Shown here one piece after another: positions 17,701-25,749 of a stretch of 64,000 bases of DNA (position 1 is its first letter; each line of letters opens with the position of its first letter). The translations under genes were made by a program, and so were the position numbers. The stretch covers positions 186,001 through 250,000 of the forward strand of contig NZ_JOID01000003.1 of the NCBI RefSeq assembly GCF_000719865.1, in the 5' to 3' direction. This stretch comes from Streptomyces albus subsp. albus. Its GTDB lineage: Bacteria > Actinomycetota > Actinomycetes > Streptomycetales > Streptomycetaceae. The notes under the pieces were generated by a model. It made no database searches, was not told the origin of the DNA, and saw only the letters and a program-made list of their open reading frames with translations.

Positions 17701-20700
17701 TCGGCCACCTCGGCCTTCGTCTTCCGTCGTTCGTCGGCCTGGGTACGGGAGTTGGTATCGATCTCGGTCCGGACCTTGCGCCGGTGGTCGTCCCGGGAGG
17801 AGCGGAAGTCCTCGTCCTTGGTGCGGCGCTTGGCGGAGATGTCCTGCCGGCCGTCCGCGAACGCGCTCTGCAGCTGCGGGCCGCGCTCGTGCTCCGCCAC
17901 CGCCGAGACGGCCTCCGGCGGGATCGCGCCGGTGCTCGCCTTCGGGCCCGTGCCGCCGCCTCCGCCGCCCTTGCCGCCGGGCACCTTCGCGGTGAGCGTC
18001 TCCTGGGGCACGTCCGGGTAGATCTGGTCCTCGCCGAGCGGGCGTTCGGAGTCCTCCCGGCCGGAGGAGTGGAGCTGCCGGCCCTTGCTGTCGAGTTCGC
18101 CGTCCTGCTCGCCCGCCCGCCCGTCGGTCTCGCCTTGGAGGTCGACACCGTCCGGTGTGCCCACCGTGGCGTTCTTGAGCATTTCGTCTTCGGTGGGCAT
18201 CCCCATGATCTTGCCGACGAGGGCATCGGTGTCGATGACGTCCTCGTCCGCGCCCAGCTGTTTGGCGCCCCAGTTCACGATCCCCGCACCGACCTTGGCG
18301 AGGCCGGCCAGCCCCAGGTCCACCGGGCTCGGCTCCGGGATGTCGGCGCCCGGGATCTCGCCCTCCGGGGTCTTGTCGCCCTCGACCTTCGCCTTCTTCT
18401 CCTCGGGGGCGTCCACCTTGGCGGCCGGGTCGCCGGAGTACTGCCCCGGGGCGGACGTCGCCGGCTTGCCCCGCAGGGTCTGGGGCGCGCCCGCGGGCCG
18501 TTCCATCGTGGGCGGCGCGGACTGCAGGGTCTTGTGCTCGTCGCCGACGGTCTTGTCGACGGCCTGGCCGACGCCGCCCAGCGCCTCAAGTGCCCGGTGC
18601 GGCTTGAGCTTCGCCGCCGTGGCCAGCCCTGCCTCCGGGCTCACCCCGGAGAGGTTCGGCGCGGCCGCCTCCCGCTGGGGGCCCGCGCCGCCGCCCGCGG
18701 GCCGTGCGCCACCGCCCCCGCCACCACCGCCGCCCCCGGCGCTGCGCGTACCGCCGCCACCGCCACGGGTACGGCCGGCCCTGCCGCCGGACGACGGCGC
18801 GGACCCGGACCGCGCGGGCGCCGCCGGGGTGCGGGCCGGGGACTCCTGCCGGACGGGTGCCGCGGAGGCGCCCCCGCCGTCCGTGCCTCCGCCGCCCGTG
18901 GCGTCCGTGCCGCCCGTTCCGCCGCTTCCGCCCGTGCCGGGCGCGTCCCGGTCCGGCGAGGCGCCGGGGGACGGTTCGGGCGTCCCGCCCGGGCGGGGGC
19001 CGGGGCTCCGGTCCGGGGTCGGGGCGCCGCCGTTCTGCCGTGACGCGTCCGAGGTGTCCACCGCCGGTGCGGGCGGCGGGGGCGTGGAGGCCGCGCCGGC
19101 CGCCGACTGCGGGCCCGTCTGCGCGCCGGCCGCGTTCGGCGAGCCCGCGGTCTCCGAATCCCCGGCGCTGTCGGCCGGCTCCTCCGCCGAGTCCCTTCCG
19201 GCACCGGCCGCGCCCGCTCCGGCGGCGTCCTTCTCCTGCTGCTCCCCGGCGGTCCGGGCGGCCTCGTCCTCCCCCTCCGTCTCCGCCGCGGTCCGCACGG
19301 CCAGGGGTTCGACCCCGCCGGAGCGCTCCGACTCCCGGTCCCGGGACGGCGCCGTGACGGCGGCCGAGAAACCGCCGGGGCCGCCGGGCAGGCCGGACCC
19401 GGCCCCGCGCCCCCGGCTGTCGGCGCCGTCGGCCGCGGCGTCCTCCGTGCCCTCGGTCACCGGGGTCGCGGCCCGCTCCTCGGCCTCCGCCTCGGCCGCG
19501 TCCTCCTCCTCGCGCCGCTTCTGGATCTCGTCGGCTCTGGTCGGCGGCGGCGCCGGGAAGGAGGGCACCGACGGGGTACCGGTCTGCCCCGGGACGATGT
19601 CCTCGGCCGTGGGCACACCGGAGACGTCGAGGTCGGTGGCGGGGAGGAAGTCCTCCGGCTTGAGCTCGGTGTTCCAGGCGCTGTCCGGGTCCTCCAGGGG
19701 CCCGGGGTCCGCCGTCTCCGCGGCGTCCGGGGCGCGGGCGGGCTCCTCCTCCGCACCGGGCTCTTGGCCGCCCGCGCGGTCCTGGAACCGCATGCCGTCC
19801 AGGCGGCTGAGGTTCTCCGGCTGCTGCTCGGCCTTCGCCGCCTCGGCGGACTCCGTGCCGCCGGGCTCCCGACTGTCCTGCTCCTTCTTGTCCCGCTGGG
19901 GTACCTGCTGCCCGGCGACGAGCGGTTCGACGGCTCCCGGCCTGTTCTTCGCGGCGGACTCCTCCTCGGAGGCCGCACGGGCGCCGCTGAGACCGGGCTG
20001 CCCGCCGTCGCCCTCCGCGGTGGTGCTGCTCCCGGCACCGCTGGACGGGCGGGCCTGCGCGGACGAGCTCGCGGCGGCGGACGGGGCACGGCTGCCGCCC
20101 CCGGACGTGCCGCCCCCGGCGGACGGGCCCGCCGTGCCGCCGCCGGAGCGGGCGCCGCCGCCTCCGGCCGGGGCCGGCCGCGGGTTCCAGGGCTCCGGGC
20201 GCGGCTGCTCCGGCTGGTCGGGCCGCTGTTCCTCCCGCGGCTCCTCCGGCTCCCGTCCCGTGCCCTCGCGCGGATCGGTCTCCGGCCGCGGTGTCCCGCT
20301 CCCGTCCTCGGGCCCGGCGGTCTCCCCGTCGCGGCCGACGGGCGTCCCGTCCGCGGTTTCGCGCTCCTCCCCGGGCGGCTCCGTGCGCCGGTCGTTCTCC
20401 CGCTCGGACTCCGCCCGTTCCCGTTCGCGCTCCCGCTCGTCCGCGAGCTCCTCGGCGGCATCGGGGACGGCCTCGGGCGCGTCCAGCGAGCCGCGCTCGG
20501 GCAGGCCGCTCTCGGCCGTCTCCTCGGTCAGCTCGATGATCCGGTCGAACTCCGGGCTGAGCAGGCGACGTTCGAGCCGGTCCAGCACGGCGTCCCGCAG
20601 ATTCTCGGACATCTGCGCCAGTTGCAGCCGTACACGCTTGGAGCGGTCGGCCGGGTCGCCGCGCAGCGAGCGGAGGAGGCCGTTCGCCACGCGGTCCGTC

Positions 20701-21314
20701 AGCGTCGCCGGGTCGATCAGCTCCATGCGCTTCTGGTCGGCGTCGACGGTGGCGTAGCGAAGCCAGCCGGGGGTGGCCTGTCCCGGCTCCACCCCGGCCG
20801 CCGTCCTGGTGCCGGTATCGGTGCCCGCGTCGGCCGCGGCCCGCGCGGCAGCGCCCATGGCCGCCTGCGCCGCCGACTCCGCCTCGCGTTCGACCGCCTG
20901 CTCCGGCAGGCTCACCGCGCCCAGGTCGCGGCCGGCGCGCAGCGCGCCGAGGCCGTCCGGGTTCTGCACGGTGTGCAGCAGCTCGTGGGCGAGGAGGCGC
21001 TGCCCCTCCGCCGTGCCCGGCCGGTAGGTGCCCTCGCGGAAGAAGATGTCCTGGCCGACCGCGACGGCGTCCGCGCCCAGCATGTCGGTGAGCGCGCCCG
21101 CGTCCCGGTCGGTGTGCAGGCGTACGCGGCTGAAGTCGTGGCCGAGCTGCTCCTCCAGCTCCCGGCGCACACTCAGGTCGAGCGGCTGGCCGGCGCCGCT
21201 GACGATGTCCTTGGGCTCCGGCGCGGTGTTCTTCGCCGAGCGCTCCTTGCGCTTGCGGCGCTTGGCGTTCCGCGCCGCGTCCGAGCGGGAGTCCTGTGAC
21301 GCGTGTGAACTCAT
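14751..21314 (-). CDS. Giant DUF4157 CIS protein with variable C-terminal (putative toxin) domain
   Basis: This 2187-residue protein starts at ATGA coupling. Residues 40-120 are a DUF4157 (eCIS core) domain with LDLSVRRELEEQLGHDFSRVRLHTD and an HExxH metalloprotease-like motif, HELLH at 110-114. Residues about 170-1000 are Ser/Gly/Pro/Glu-rich and probably disordered. Residues about 1130-1280 form a charged coiled-coil stretch. Residues about 1282-1630 are long amphipathic to hydrophobic helices (WITKAFDWIREQFVKLRDAIVGFF onward). Residues about 1630-1810 are a Pro/Arg/Asp linker. The last 280 or so are a compact, Lys/Glu-rich, lower-GC domain with a TADHIPSGAALIQAA motif near 2010. DUF4157 proteins are known CIS-linked cargo; the unusual size and place in the operon also allow a tape-measure role. 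No other ruler candidate is present. Confidence 0.75.
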   Translation of the reverse strand: MSSHASQDSRSDAARNAKRRKRKERSAKNTAPEPKDIVSGAGQPLDLSVRRELEEQLGHDFSRVRLHTDRDAGALTDMLGADAVAVGQDIFFREGTYRPGTAEGQRLLAHELLHTVQNPDGLGALRAGRDLGAVSLPEQAVEREAESAAQAAMGAAARAAADAGTDTGTRTAAGVEPGQATPGWLRYATVDADQKRMELIDPATLTDRVANGLLRSLRGDPADRSKRVRLQLAQMSENLRDAVLDRLERRLLSPEFDRIIELTEETAESGLPERGSLDAPEAVPDAAEELADERERERERAESERENDRRTEPPGEERETADGTPVGRDGETAGPEDGSGTPRPETDPREGTGREPEEPREEQRPDQPEQPRPEPWNPRPAPAGGGGARSGGGTAGPSAGGGTSGGGSRAPSAAASSSAQARPSSGAGSSTTAEGDGGQPGLSGARAASEEESAAKNRPGAVEPLVAGQQVPQRDKKEQDSREPGGTESAEAAKAEQQPENLSRLDGMRFQDRAGGQEPGAEEEPARAPDAAETADPGPLEDPDSAWNTELKPEDFLPATDLDVSGVPTAEDIVPGQTGTPSVPSFPAPPPTRADEIQKRREEEDAAEAEAEERAATPVTEGTEDAAADGADSRGRGAGSGLPGGPGGFSAAVTAPSRDRESERSGGVEPLAVRTAAETEGEDEAARTAGEQQEKDAAGAGAAGAGRDSAEEPADSAGDSETAGSPNAAGAQTGPQSAAGAASTPPPPAPAVDTSDASRQNGGAPTPDRSPGPRPGGTPEPSPGASPDRDAPGTGGSGGTGGTDATGGGGTDGGGASAAPVRQESPARTPAAPARSGSAPSSGGRAGRTRGGGGGTRSAGGGGGGGGGGARPAGGGAGPQREAAAPNLSGVSPEAGLATAAKLKPHRALEALGGVGQAVDKTVGDEHKTLQSAPPTMERPAGAPQTLRGKPATSAPGQYSGDPAAKVDAPEEKKAKVEGDKTPEGEIPGADIPEPSPVDLGLAGLAKVGAGIVNWGAKQLGADEDVIDTDALVGKIMGMPTEDEMLKNATVGTPDGVDLQGETDGRAGEQDGELDSKGRQLHSSGREDSERPLGEDQIYPDVPQETLTAKVPGGKGGGGGGTGPKASTGAIPPEAVSAVAEHERGPQLQSAFADGRQDISAKRRTKDEDFRSSRDDHRRKVRTEIDTNSRTQADERRKTKAEVADSRARWREEQDGELEGLGTKKSAKLTKIRQDVKDKEEKTDKDVGDRQENDEKEIGKKQEKAEDDAKKKRDDAKNDSGNWITKAFDWIREQFVKLRDAIVGFFRAARDAVRNLIKDFKGTVLRWIEEARKWIVEKFREFVDALLELGKALLNALIELANRIRDLIIRIRDAAIALVNELARKLRQMVTDLLNMLGRLLNGILEALRKGLEMAVKAVMTAVKGIMDFALGLLNALGEWAMIAADIITDPGGWLSNAKASAEDGAKNHLFREVTSAIKEWFNAKIQEILGLPMEIFQALINGGITVQQMVKEAWEEALPQLPIIIGEIVVTKVIAKLIPGAGWVLAIIDALKAAWGALSEILNALGAFMNFLKAVKGGGAGLLFAKAVASGVVALLELAYEFLLSGIGKYVSKVGDKFKGMAADMKKGPKGEKPGGKDQTGPKDQDRPKAPTTTAAPRPTGADRPPGPGRDRPTGTDPGRPGGTSRPGTGTTPGRPTRPRPTTDRPARPGGPPRAPQRPTTPNRPARPTADRPATPGRPSRPDDRRPDTTRPDSRRPDDRNRDGARDRDRGRDTPRRPDDRTQGPRRPDRDRDRTPDRDRPRRPSPDRRDRDDHDRRQEERQKQRDDRRKKENSRESKEERLRRIVARIRPVLRRLLAVGVFRPVMQATLSGMRLWYRLTDLFMSGFERGTILARLNPTTGVTGYEEDEQDPDGPRNAEEQRREQQADEELGRAAEERQRRRESEGAQRGEAGQQGHEENRPASPGALSPQLAEILRKAPLPTSSHSQEGESLAWQDVKKSKEDESRLTADHIPSGAALIQAAKNKATAEAAANDAELRQLLKLKEEGRLSSRQRKILRDKEKAIHEEQKLLKSPENANKRDVKAQEVYDEALTLLVTQELHKEGRTFFKKNTRRQIQEDAQDLTTAVEKDFKYYLEYLDGPVNQLTRTQITAFIRHYKNLTDKKVINYSRAIERMLLTYYHKAER

Positions 21315-21748
21315 GCGCGCCCCCGTCCCGTTGAACCGGGCCGCCGTTCCGGGCCGCCGGAGGCGTCCGGCGCGCCGTCCCCCGAGAGCCCCGCGTGCAC
21401 CGCGCGCGCCAGGGCCTCGCCCAGCCGGGCGGGCGAGGCCGTGCGCGGCAGCGGCGGCAGCCCGGAGAGGGCCTCCACCGTCAGGTCCCGGCCGCCGGTC
21501 GCCAGCGGCACGCCCCGCTCCCGTACGAGCCGGGTGAGTTCGGCGCGGAAGGCGGCCGTCACCCGGTCGGTGTCCACGCGGGCGTCGAAGCCGTCGAGCA
21601 CCAGTTCGCCGATCTCGACGCGGACCTCACGGGGCGGCCGGGCCCGCTCCGGCCCGTCGGACCGCGGCGTCCCGTCGGGCAGAGCTCCCGTTGTCGGCCC
21701 CGCCGCGTTCCGTCCCGTCTCGTTCCGACGTGTCCCGTTCAGATCCAT
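21311..21748 (-). CDS. Small CIS-operon protein of unknown function
   Basis: This 145-residue protein lies between the AAA+ ATPase and the DUF4157 protein and overlaps both (10 bp with the ATPase, ATGA with the DUF4157 gene), so it is certainly translated in this operon. The first 40 residues are low-complexity. Residues 41-120 have a folded-looking core (EVRVEIGELVLDGFDARVDTDRVTAAFRAELTRLVRERGVPL). The VRVEIGELVLDGFD segment resembles a short motif (VVHVEIGRLEVSA) in the 243-residue operon protein. The function is unknown; a chaperone or adaptor for the DUF4157 neighbour is a guess from position. Confidence 0.7.
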   Translation of the reverse strand: MDLNGTRRNETGRNAAGPTTGALPDGTPRSDGPERARPPREVRVEIGELVLDGFDARVDTDRVTAAFRAELTRLVRERGVPLATGGRDLTVEALSGLPPLPRTASPARLGEALARAVHAGLSGDGAPDASGGPERRPGSTGRGRA

Positions 21749-23820
21749 CCGCGGACCTCCGAGGGCGTCAGGGAACGCTCCAGCTTCAGGTATTCGGTGC
21801 GGGCGGCGGCCAGCATGTGCCGCATCCCGAGGGCGTCGCCCTCCTCCGCCGCGAGGAAGGCGCCCGCCAGCGCGATGTTGCGGATGGAGCCGCCCGCCAC
21901 GGTGAGCTGCGCCAGCCGCTCCGGCTCGATGTCCTTGACCGGCGCCTGCGGGGGCAGCACCCGGCGCCAGATCTCGGCCCGCTCGGCCTCCCCGGGGAAC
22001 GGGAAGTCGACGACGAAGCGGATGCGCCGCATGAAGGCGGTGTCCAGGGCCTTCTTCATGTTCGTGGTGAGGATCGCCAGGCCCCGGTAGGCCTCCATCC
22101 GCATCAGCAGATAGCTGACCTCCAGATTCGCGTACCGGTCGTGGCTGTCCTTGACCTCGCTGCGCTTGCCGAACAGGGCGTCGGCCTCGTCGAACAGCAG
22201 CAGGGCCCCGCCGCGCTCCGCCGCGTCGAACACCTTGCGCAGGTTCTTCTCGGTCTCGCCGATGTACTTCGACACCACCTGCGAGAGGTCGATGACGAAG
22301 AGGTCCAGCCCCAGCTCCTTGGCCATCACCTCGGCCGCCAGGGTCTTGCCGGTGCCCGAGCCACCCGCGAAGAGCGCGGTGACGCCGAGTCCGCGGCGCA
22401 GTGTCCGCGCGAAGCCCCACTCCTGGTGGACGGTGCCGCGCTGCCGTACGTGCGCCACGATCTCGCGCAGGATGCGCAACTGGCGGTCGTTGAGCACCAG
22501 ATCGTCCCAGCCCGCCTCCGGTTCGATCCGGCGGCCCAGCTCGTCCAGGCCCATCCGGGCCTCCGTGAGCCCGGCCCGCCAGGCGAGCTCCTGTGCGTCC
22601 AGACCGGAGGCCTCGGCCTCCCCGCCGGCGAGGCCGCGGCGCACGGTCGCGGCGGCGGACCGTACGACGTGCGGCGGCAGCGAGAACTGTGCGACGAGCT
22701 CCCGCAGGTGCCCTTCGCCGACCCCCGGCACACCGCTGAACGCCTCGGTCCACAGCCGCAGTTGCTCCTCGTCGCCGAGGTCCGGGACGGTGATCCGCTC
22801 GCCCCGGACGGCGTGCGCGGCGGGCCGTGCGTCCGTACTGGCGACGACCAGCGGCACGGCGGCGCCCGCGATGAACGCGTCGGCCGCCGCGGCCTGTTCG
22901 CGGTCCAGCTCGCCGCTCTCCAGCAGCAGCGCGGCGGGCAGCAGGATCGCCTCGCGCTGCCAGAGCCGGGAGAGACGGTCGCGCTCGGCGGGCCCGGACG
23001 GCACGTCCTCGGCGGCCATCGTGTAGAGCCCGAGTCCGCTGCGGCGGGCGGCGGACGCGGCGATCTCCTCCCGGGTGTGCCGGTCGCCGCCGACCAGCTC
23101 CACGCGCGGCGGCGCGCCCGGTCCGGACTCCGCCCAGCCGGCGGCGATCCGCTGCGCGGCGGCGTCGTACGAGGGTGGGAGGCCGGCGGGGAGCGGCACG
23201 CGCCGCAGCAGCCCGTGCAGCCGGGCGTCGAGATACGGCGAGCCGAGGAGGAAGTGCAGGATGCGCTCGTCCAGGCGCAGGCGGGAGCCGGTCAGCCGGG
23301 TCTCGTCGGCCGGCTCGACCAGCCGCCAGCGGCGCAGCGGGGCCACGGGAGTGAGCGCGCTCCAGTGCGGCTCGGGCAGAGCGGCCAGGGCGAGGGAGAA
23401 GGTCGGGTACGGGCGCTCCGGGTCACCGCTCGCGGCGGCGCAGCGGGAGGAGGTGGTGGGCTCCAGCTCGGCGGCCGCGGCGAGCAGCAGGACGTCCCGT
23501 TCGAAGGAGCTGAGGCCGAAGCAGGCCACGAGGGCGTCGAGGGAGACGGGGCCCGAGACGGGGTCCGGCGCCGGCACGGGCCCGGACGCGGACTCGTCCG
23601 GTACTCCGGGCCCGGTGCCGCCGGTGCTGTCCGTGCCGCCGGTCTCCGGGCCGGCGGACGTCCGGGCGCGGGCGGCGTGGGCGTCGAGGCGTGCCAGGAC
23701 CGACCGCACGGCAGCGGCCAGCGCCGGACCGTCCCCGGACCCGGATGCGGCTCCGGGTGCGGACGCGCCGGCCGGCCCGGTCCCGCCGGGCGTCTTCCTG
23801 TTCCCGCCTGTCCCCGCCAC
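21739..23820 (-). CDS. CIS-associated AAA+ ATPase (Pvc15/Afp15-type)
   Basis: This 693-residue protein has one complete C-terminal AAA+ module: Walker A GGSGTGKT near residue 487, Walker B LLLFDEADALFGKR near 544, sensor/arginine region AILTTNMKKALDTAFMRRIRFVVDFPFP. The N-terminal half contains the degenerate AAA-like domain usual for this family (SFERDVLLLAAAAELEPTTSSRCAAA). Family members are cytosolic and act in assembly or cargo loading of extracellular CIS. The likely start is GTG 23820 with GAGGGCTGAGGC upstream; the first 50 residues are Gly/Ser/Pro-rich. It follows the cap gene by 6 bp. Confidence 0.95.
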   Translation of the reverse strand: MAGTGGNRKTPGGTGPAGASAPGAASGSGDGPALAAAVRSVLARLDAHAARARTSAGPETGGTDSTGGTGPGVPDESASGPVPAPDPVSGPVSLDALVACFGLSSFERDVLLLAAAAELEPTTSSRCAAASGDPERPYPTFSLALAALPEPHWSALTPVAPLRRWRLVEPADETRLTGSRLRLDERILHFLLGSPYLDARLHGLLRRVPLPAGLPPSYDAAAQRIAAGWAESGPGAPPRVELVGGDRHTREEIAASAARRSGLGLYTMAAEDVPSGPAERDRLSRLWQREAILLPAALLLESGELDREQAAAADAFIAGAAVPLVVASTDARPAAHAVRGERITVPDLGDEEQLRLWTEAFSGVPGVGEGHLRELVAQFSLPPHVVRSAAATVRRGLAGGEAEASGLDAQELAWRAGLTEARMGLDELGRRIEPEAGWDDLVLNDRQLRILREIVAHVRQRGTVHQEWGFARTLRRGLGVTALFAGGSGTGKTLAAEVMAKELGLDLFVIDLSQVVSKYIGETEKNLRKVFDAAERGGALLLFDEADALFGKRSEVKDSHDRYANLEVSYLLMRMEAYRGLAILTTNMKKALDTAFMRRIRFVVDFPFPGEAERAEIWRRVLPPQAPVKDIEPERLAQLTVAGGSIRNIALAGAFLAAEEGDALGMRHMLAAARTEYLKLERSLTPSEVRGWI

Positions 23821-23826
23821 CGCGCC

Positions 23827-25014
23827 TCAGCCCTCCCGCTGTTCGCCGGCCGGGCCGGAGGCGCCGTCGGTGCCTCCGGCTGCGGTGCCCGGGCCCGTGG
23901 TGCTGTCCCGCCCGGCCGCGCTCGCCGGCCCCGCCGTGCCCGCCGTGCCGATGGGGAAGGCAGTGGTGCCCCGGCCGGTGCCGGCGGCCGAAGGGGCGCC
24001 CACGGTGCGGGACTTGCGCGCCGCCGCCGTGGGGGCCGCGGGCTCCTCGGCCCGGGTCCGGGCCGCGGGGGACACGGCGCTGGTGCGGCCCGCCCGGGCC
24101 GTGGTCCGCCGGGCGGCCGCGCCAGCTGCCGCCGCCGGCGCTGAGACCGTGGCGGCGGACGGAGCGGAGGAAGCCGCGGAAGTGGCGGGGGCGGTCGCGG
24201 TGGCCGCCGCCGCCCCGGGCCCGGCGGCGGAAGACCCGGGGGCGGCCGGGGAGTTCCGACCGGCCCGCACCCCGCCGCCGCCCACTGGGGCCGCACCACC
24301 CCGCGCCGCGCCACCGGCTCCCGCGCCACCGGCTCCCGCGCCGTCGGCCCGCCCCGCGCCGTCCGCCGCCTCCGTACCGCCGCCCGGGGGCACCGGAGCA
24401 CCCGGGGCGCCGAAGGGCAGGGCCCGTACCGTGTGCCGTTCCACCGGCGGTGCCTGCTCGGGGCGTTCATGGCCCTCGATCAGCACCAGCGACGCCTGGT
24501 AGGCCACCGACAGCGAGTACGGCGTCTGGTGGAGCATCCCCCAGAGCTTCGAGGTCTCGTCGATGTCCATCTGGGTCGGGGTGAAGCGGACCTTCTGCAC
24601 GGCGTCGGCCAGGTCGCTGCCCGTCAGATGGGGGCGTTCGGCGGCCTGCGCGATCACGTCGCGCGGCAGCACCGGGATCTCGTGCAGCGTGCGCACCACG
24701 CAGCCGATGAGCCGCTGCCCGACGAGCTCGGCCTCCTCCCCGTACGCGCTGATCAGATAGTGCAGATCGAGCGCGGCGGCGGCCCGCTTGACCAGGGTGC
24801 CGTCGGCGGCCCGGGTCGGCAGGTCGTTGCCCCGCATCGAGGCGTTGGGCGTCACCTGGTAGCAGAACACCGTGATGAGCGGGTCGGGCGGCGGGTCGGC
24901 CGGGGGCTTGCGGGTCTCGACGCGGACCGCCTCGTTGAACTCCGGCGCCAGATTGTTCGCGATCAGATGGGCCAGCGCCTGGGTGACCGTCGCGATGGCG
25001 AGTGCGTTGCTCAT
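23827..25014 (-). CDS. DUF4255 tail terminator/cap protein (Pvc16-type)
   Basis: Residues 1-190 form the DUF4255/Pvc16 N-terminal domain: NALAIATVTQALAHLIANNL, VRVETRKPP, ITVFCYQVTPNASMRGNDLPTR, LHYLISAYGEEAELVGQRLIGCVVRTLHEIPVLPRDVI and SKLWGMLHQTPYSLSVAYQASLVLIEG. This family caps the distal end of tube and sheath. The rest of the 395-residue protein (about 200 residues) is an Ala/Gly/Thr-rich tail with no visible fold, which is longer than in typical members. The ATG at 25014 has GGAGGAG upstream and lies 3 bp after the preceding gene. Confidence 0.92.
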   Translation of the reverse strand: MSNALAIATVTQALAHLIANNLAPEFNEAVRVETRKPPADPPPDPLITVFCYQVTPNASMRGNDLPTRAADGTLVKRAAAALDLHYLISAYGEEAELVGQRLIGCVVRTLHEIPVLPRDVIAQAAERPHLTGSDLADAVQKVRFTPTQMDIDETSKLWGMLHQTPYSLSVAYQASLVLIEGHERPEQAPPVERHTVRALPFGAPGAPVPPGGGTEAADGAGRADGAGAGGAGAGGAARGGAAPVGGGGVRAGRNSPAAPGSSAAGPGAAAATATAPATSAASSAPSAATVSAPAAAAGAAARRTTARAGRTSAVSPAARTRAEEPAAPTAAARKSRTVGAPSAAGTGRGTTAFPIGTAGTAGPASAAGRDSTTGPGTAAGGTDGASGPAGEQREG

Positions 25015-25017
25015 GCC

Positions 25018-25749
25018 TCAGCTCCTCCGTCCGCCGCGCGTCAGGTAGTCCTCCAGGCTCAGCGCCGGCGCGGGCCGGCCCGTACGGCCGGAGCCGTTGC
25101 CCGCCCGCTCGCCGGGACGGGCCGTGCCCGCGGCGCTGACCTCCAGCCGGCCGATCTCCACGTGCACCACCTGATCGGCGCCCCGCCCCCGGCGCCGTCC
25201 GGCACCGGAGCGGGCGGCTTCCCGGGCCGCGGCCGTGTCCGCCTCGCGCGGGCGCGGCGGTACGGCGGCCGGGGGAGCGGCGGCCACGCCCGGGGGGTGG
25301 GGCGCGGCCGCCGCGACCATGGGTCCCGGCCCGCCGGCGGCGGGCGCGGGGGCCGCGCCCCGCCGTTCCCGCCGCGGGGTCTCCCGCCCCGCCGGGCGCG
25401 GGCCGGGCGCGACCGGCGCGGCGGGCCGCAGCAGCGGTGTCGCCGGCCGTGCGGTGACCGGCGGCCCGGGCTCGTCGCGGGGCGCCTCGGAGCGGACGAC
25501 GGTGTGCCGGTCGGTCCGGACCTCGCGCTCGTGCCGGACGGTCTCGATCACCCCGGGGGCGGCCGGGGCCGCGGGCGCGGAGAGGAATCCGTCCTCCTCC
25601 GGCCCGGGGGCCGCCGCCCGCAGCGACTCGACCCGCTCGAACGGGCCGGGCAGCCGCGGCCGCACCCGCGCCGGGGCGGCGGCGCCGGCCACCGCCCGTA
25701 CGGGGGTGTGCCGGGCCAGCAGCCGGTCGAAGTAGTCGGGGTCAGGCAT
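25018..25749 (-). CDS. CIS-operon protein of unknown function (Pro/Ala-rich)
   Basis: This 243-residue protein has an N-terminal motif MPDPDYFDRLLARHTP and a C-terminal block VVHVEIGRLEVSA followed by PALSLEDYLTRGGRRS. The middle is Pro/Ala/Arg-rich and probably disordered. The start overlaps the preceding gene by 8 bp. The ends look conserved in style (a short binding motif at each end of a flexible chain), which would suit a tether or adaptor between assembly parts. I do not recognise a named family, and the function is unknown. Confidence 0.7.
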   Translation of the reverse strand: MPDPDYFDRLLARHTPVRAVAGAAAPARVRPRLPGPFERVESLRAAAPGPEEDGFLSAPAAPAAPGVIETVRHEREVRTDRHTVVRSEAPRDEPGPPVTARPATPLLRPAAPVAPGPRPAGRETPRRERRGAAPAPAAGGPGPMVAAAAPHPPGVAAAPPAAVPPRPREADTAAAREAARSGAGRRRGRGADQVVHVEIGRLEVSAAGTARPGERAGNGSGRTGRPAPALSLEDYLTRGGRRS

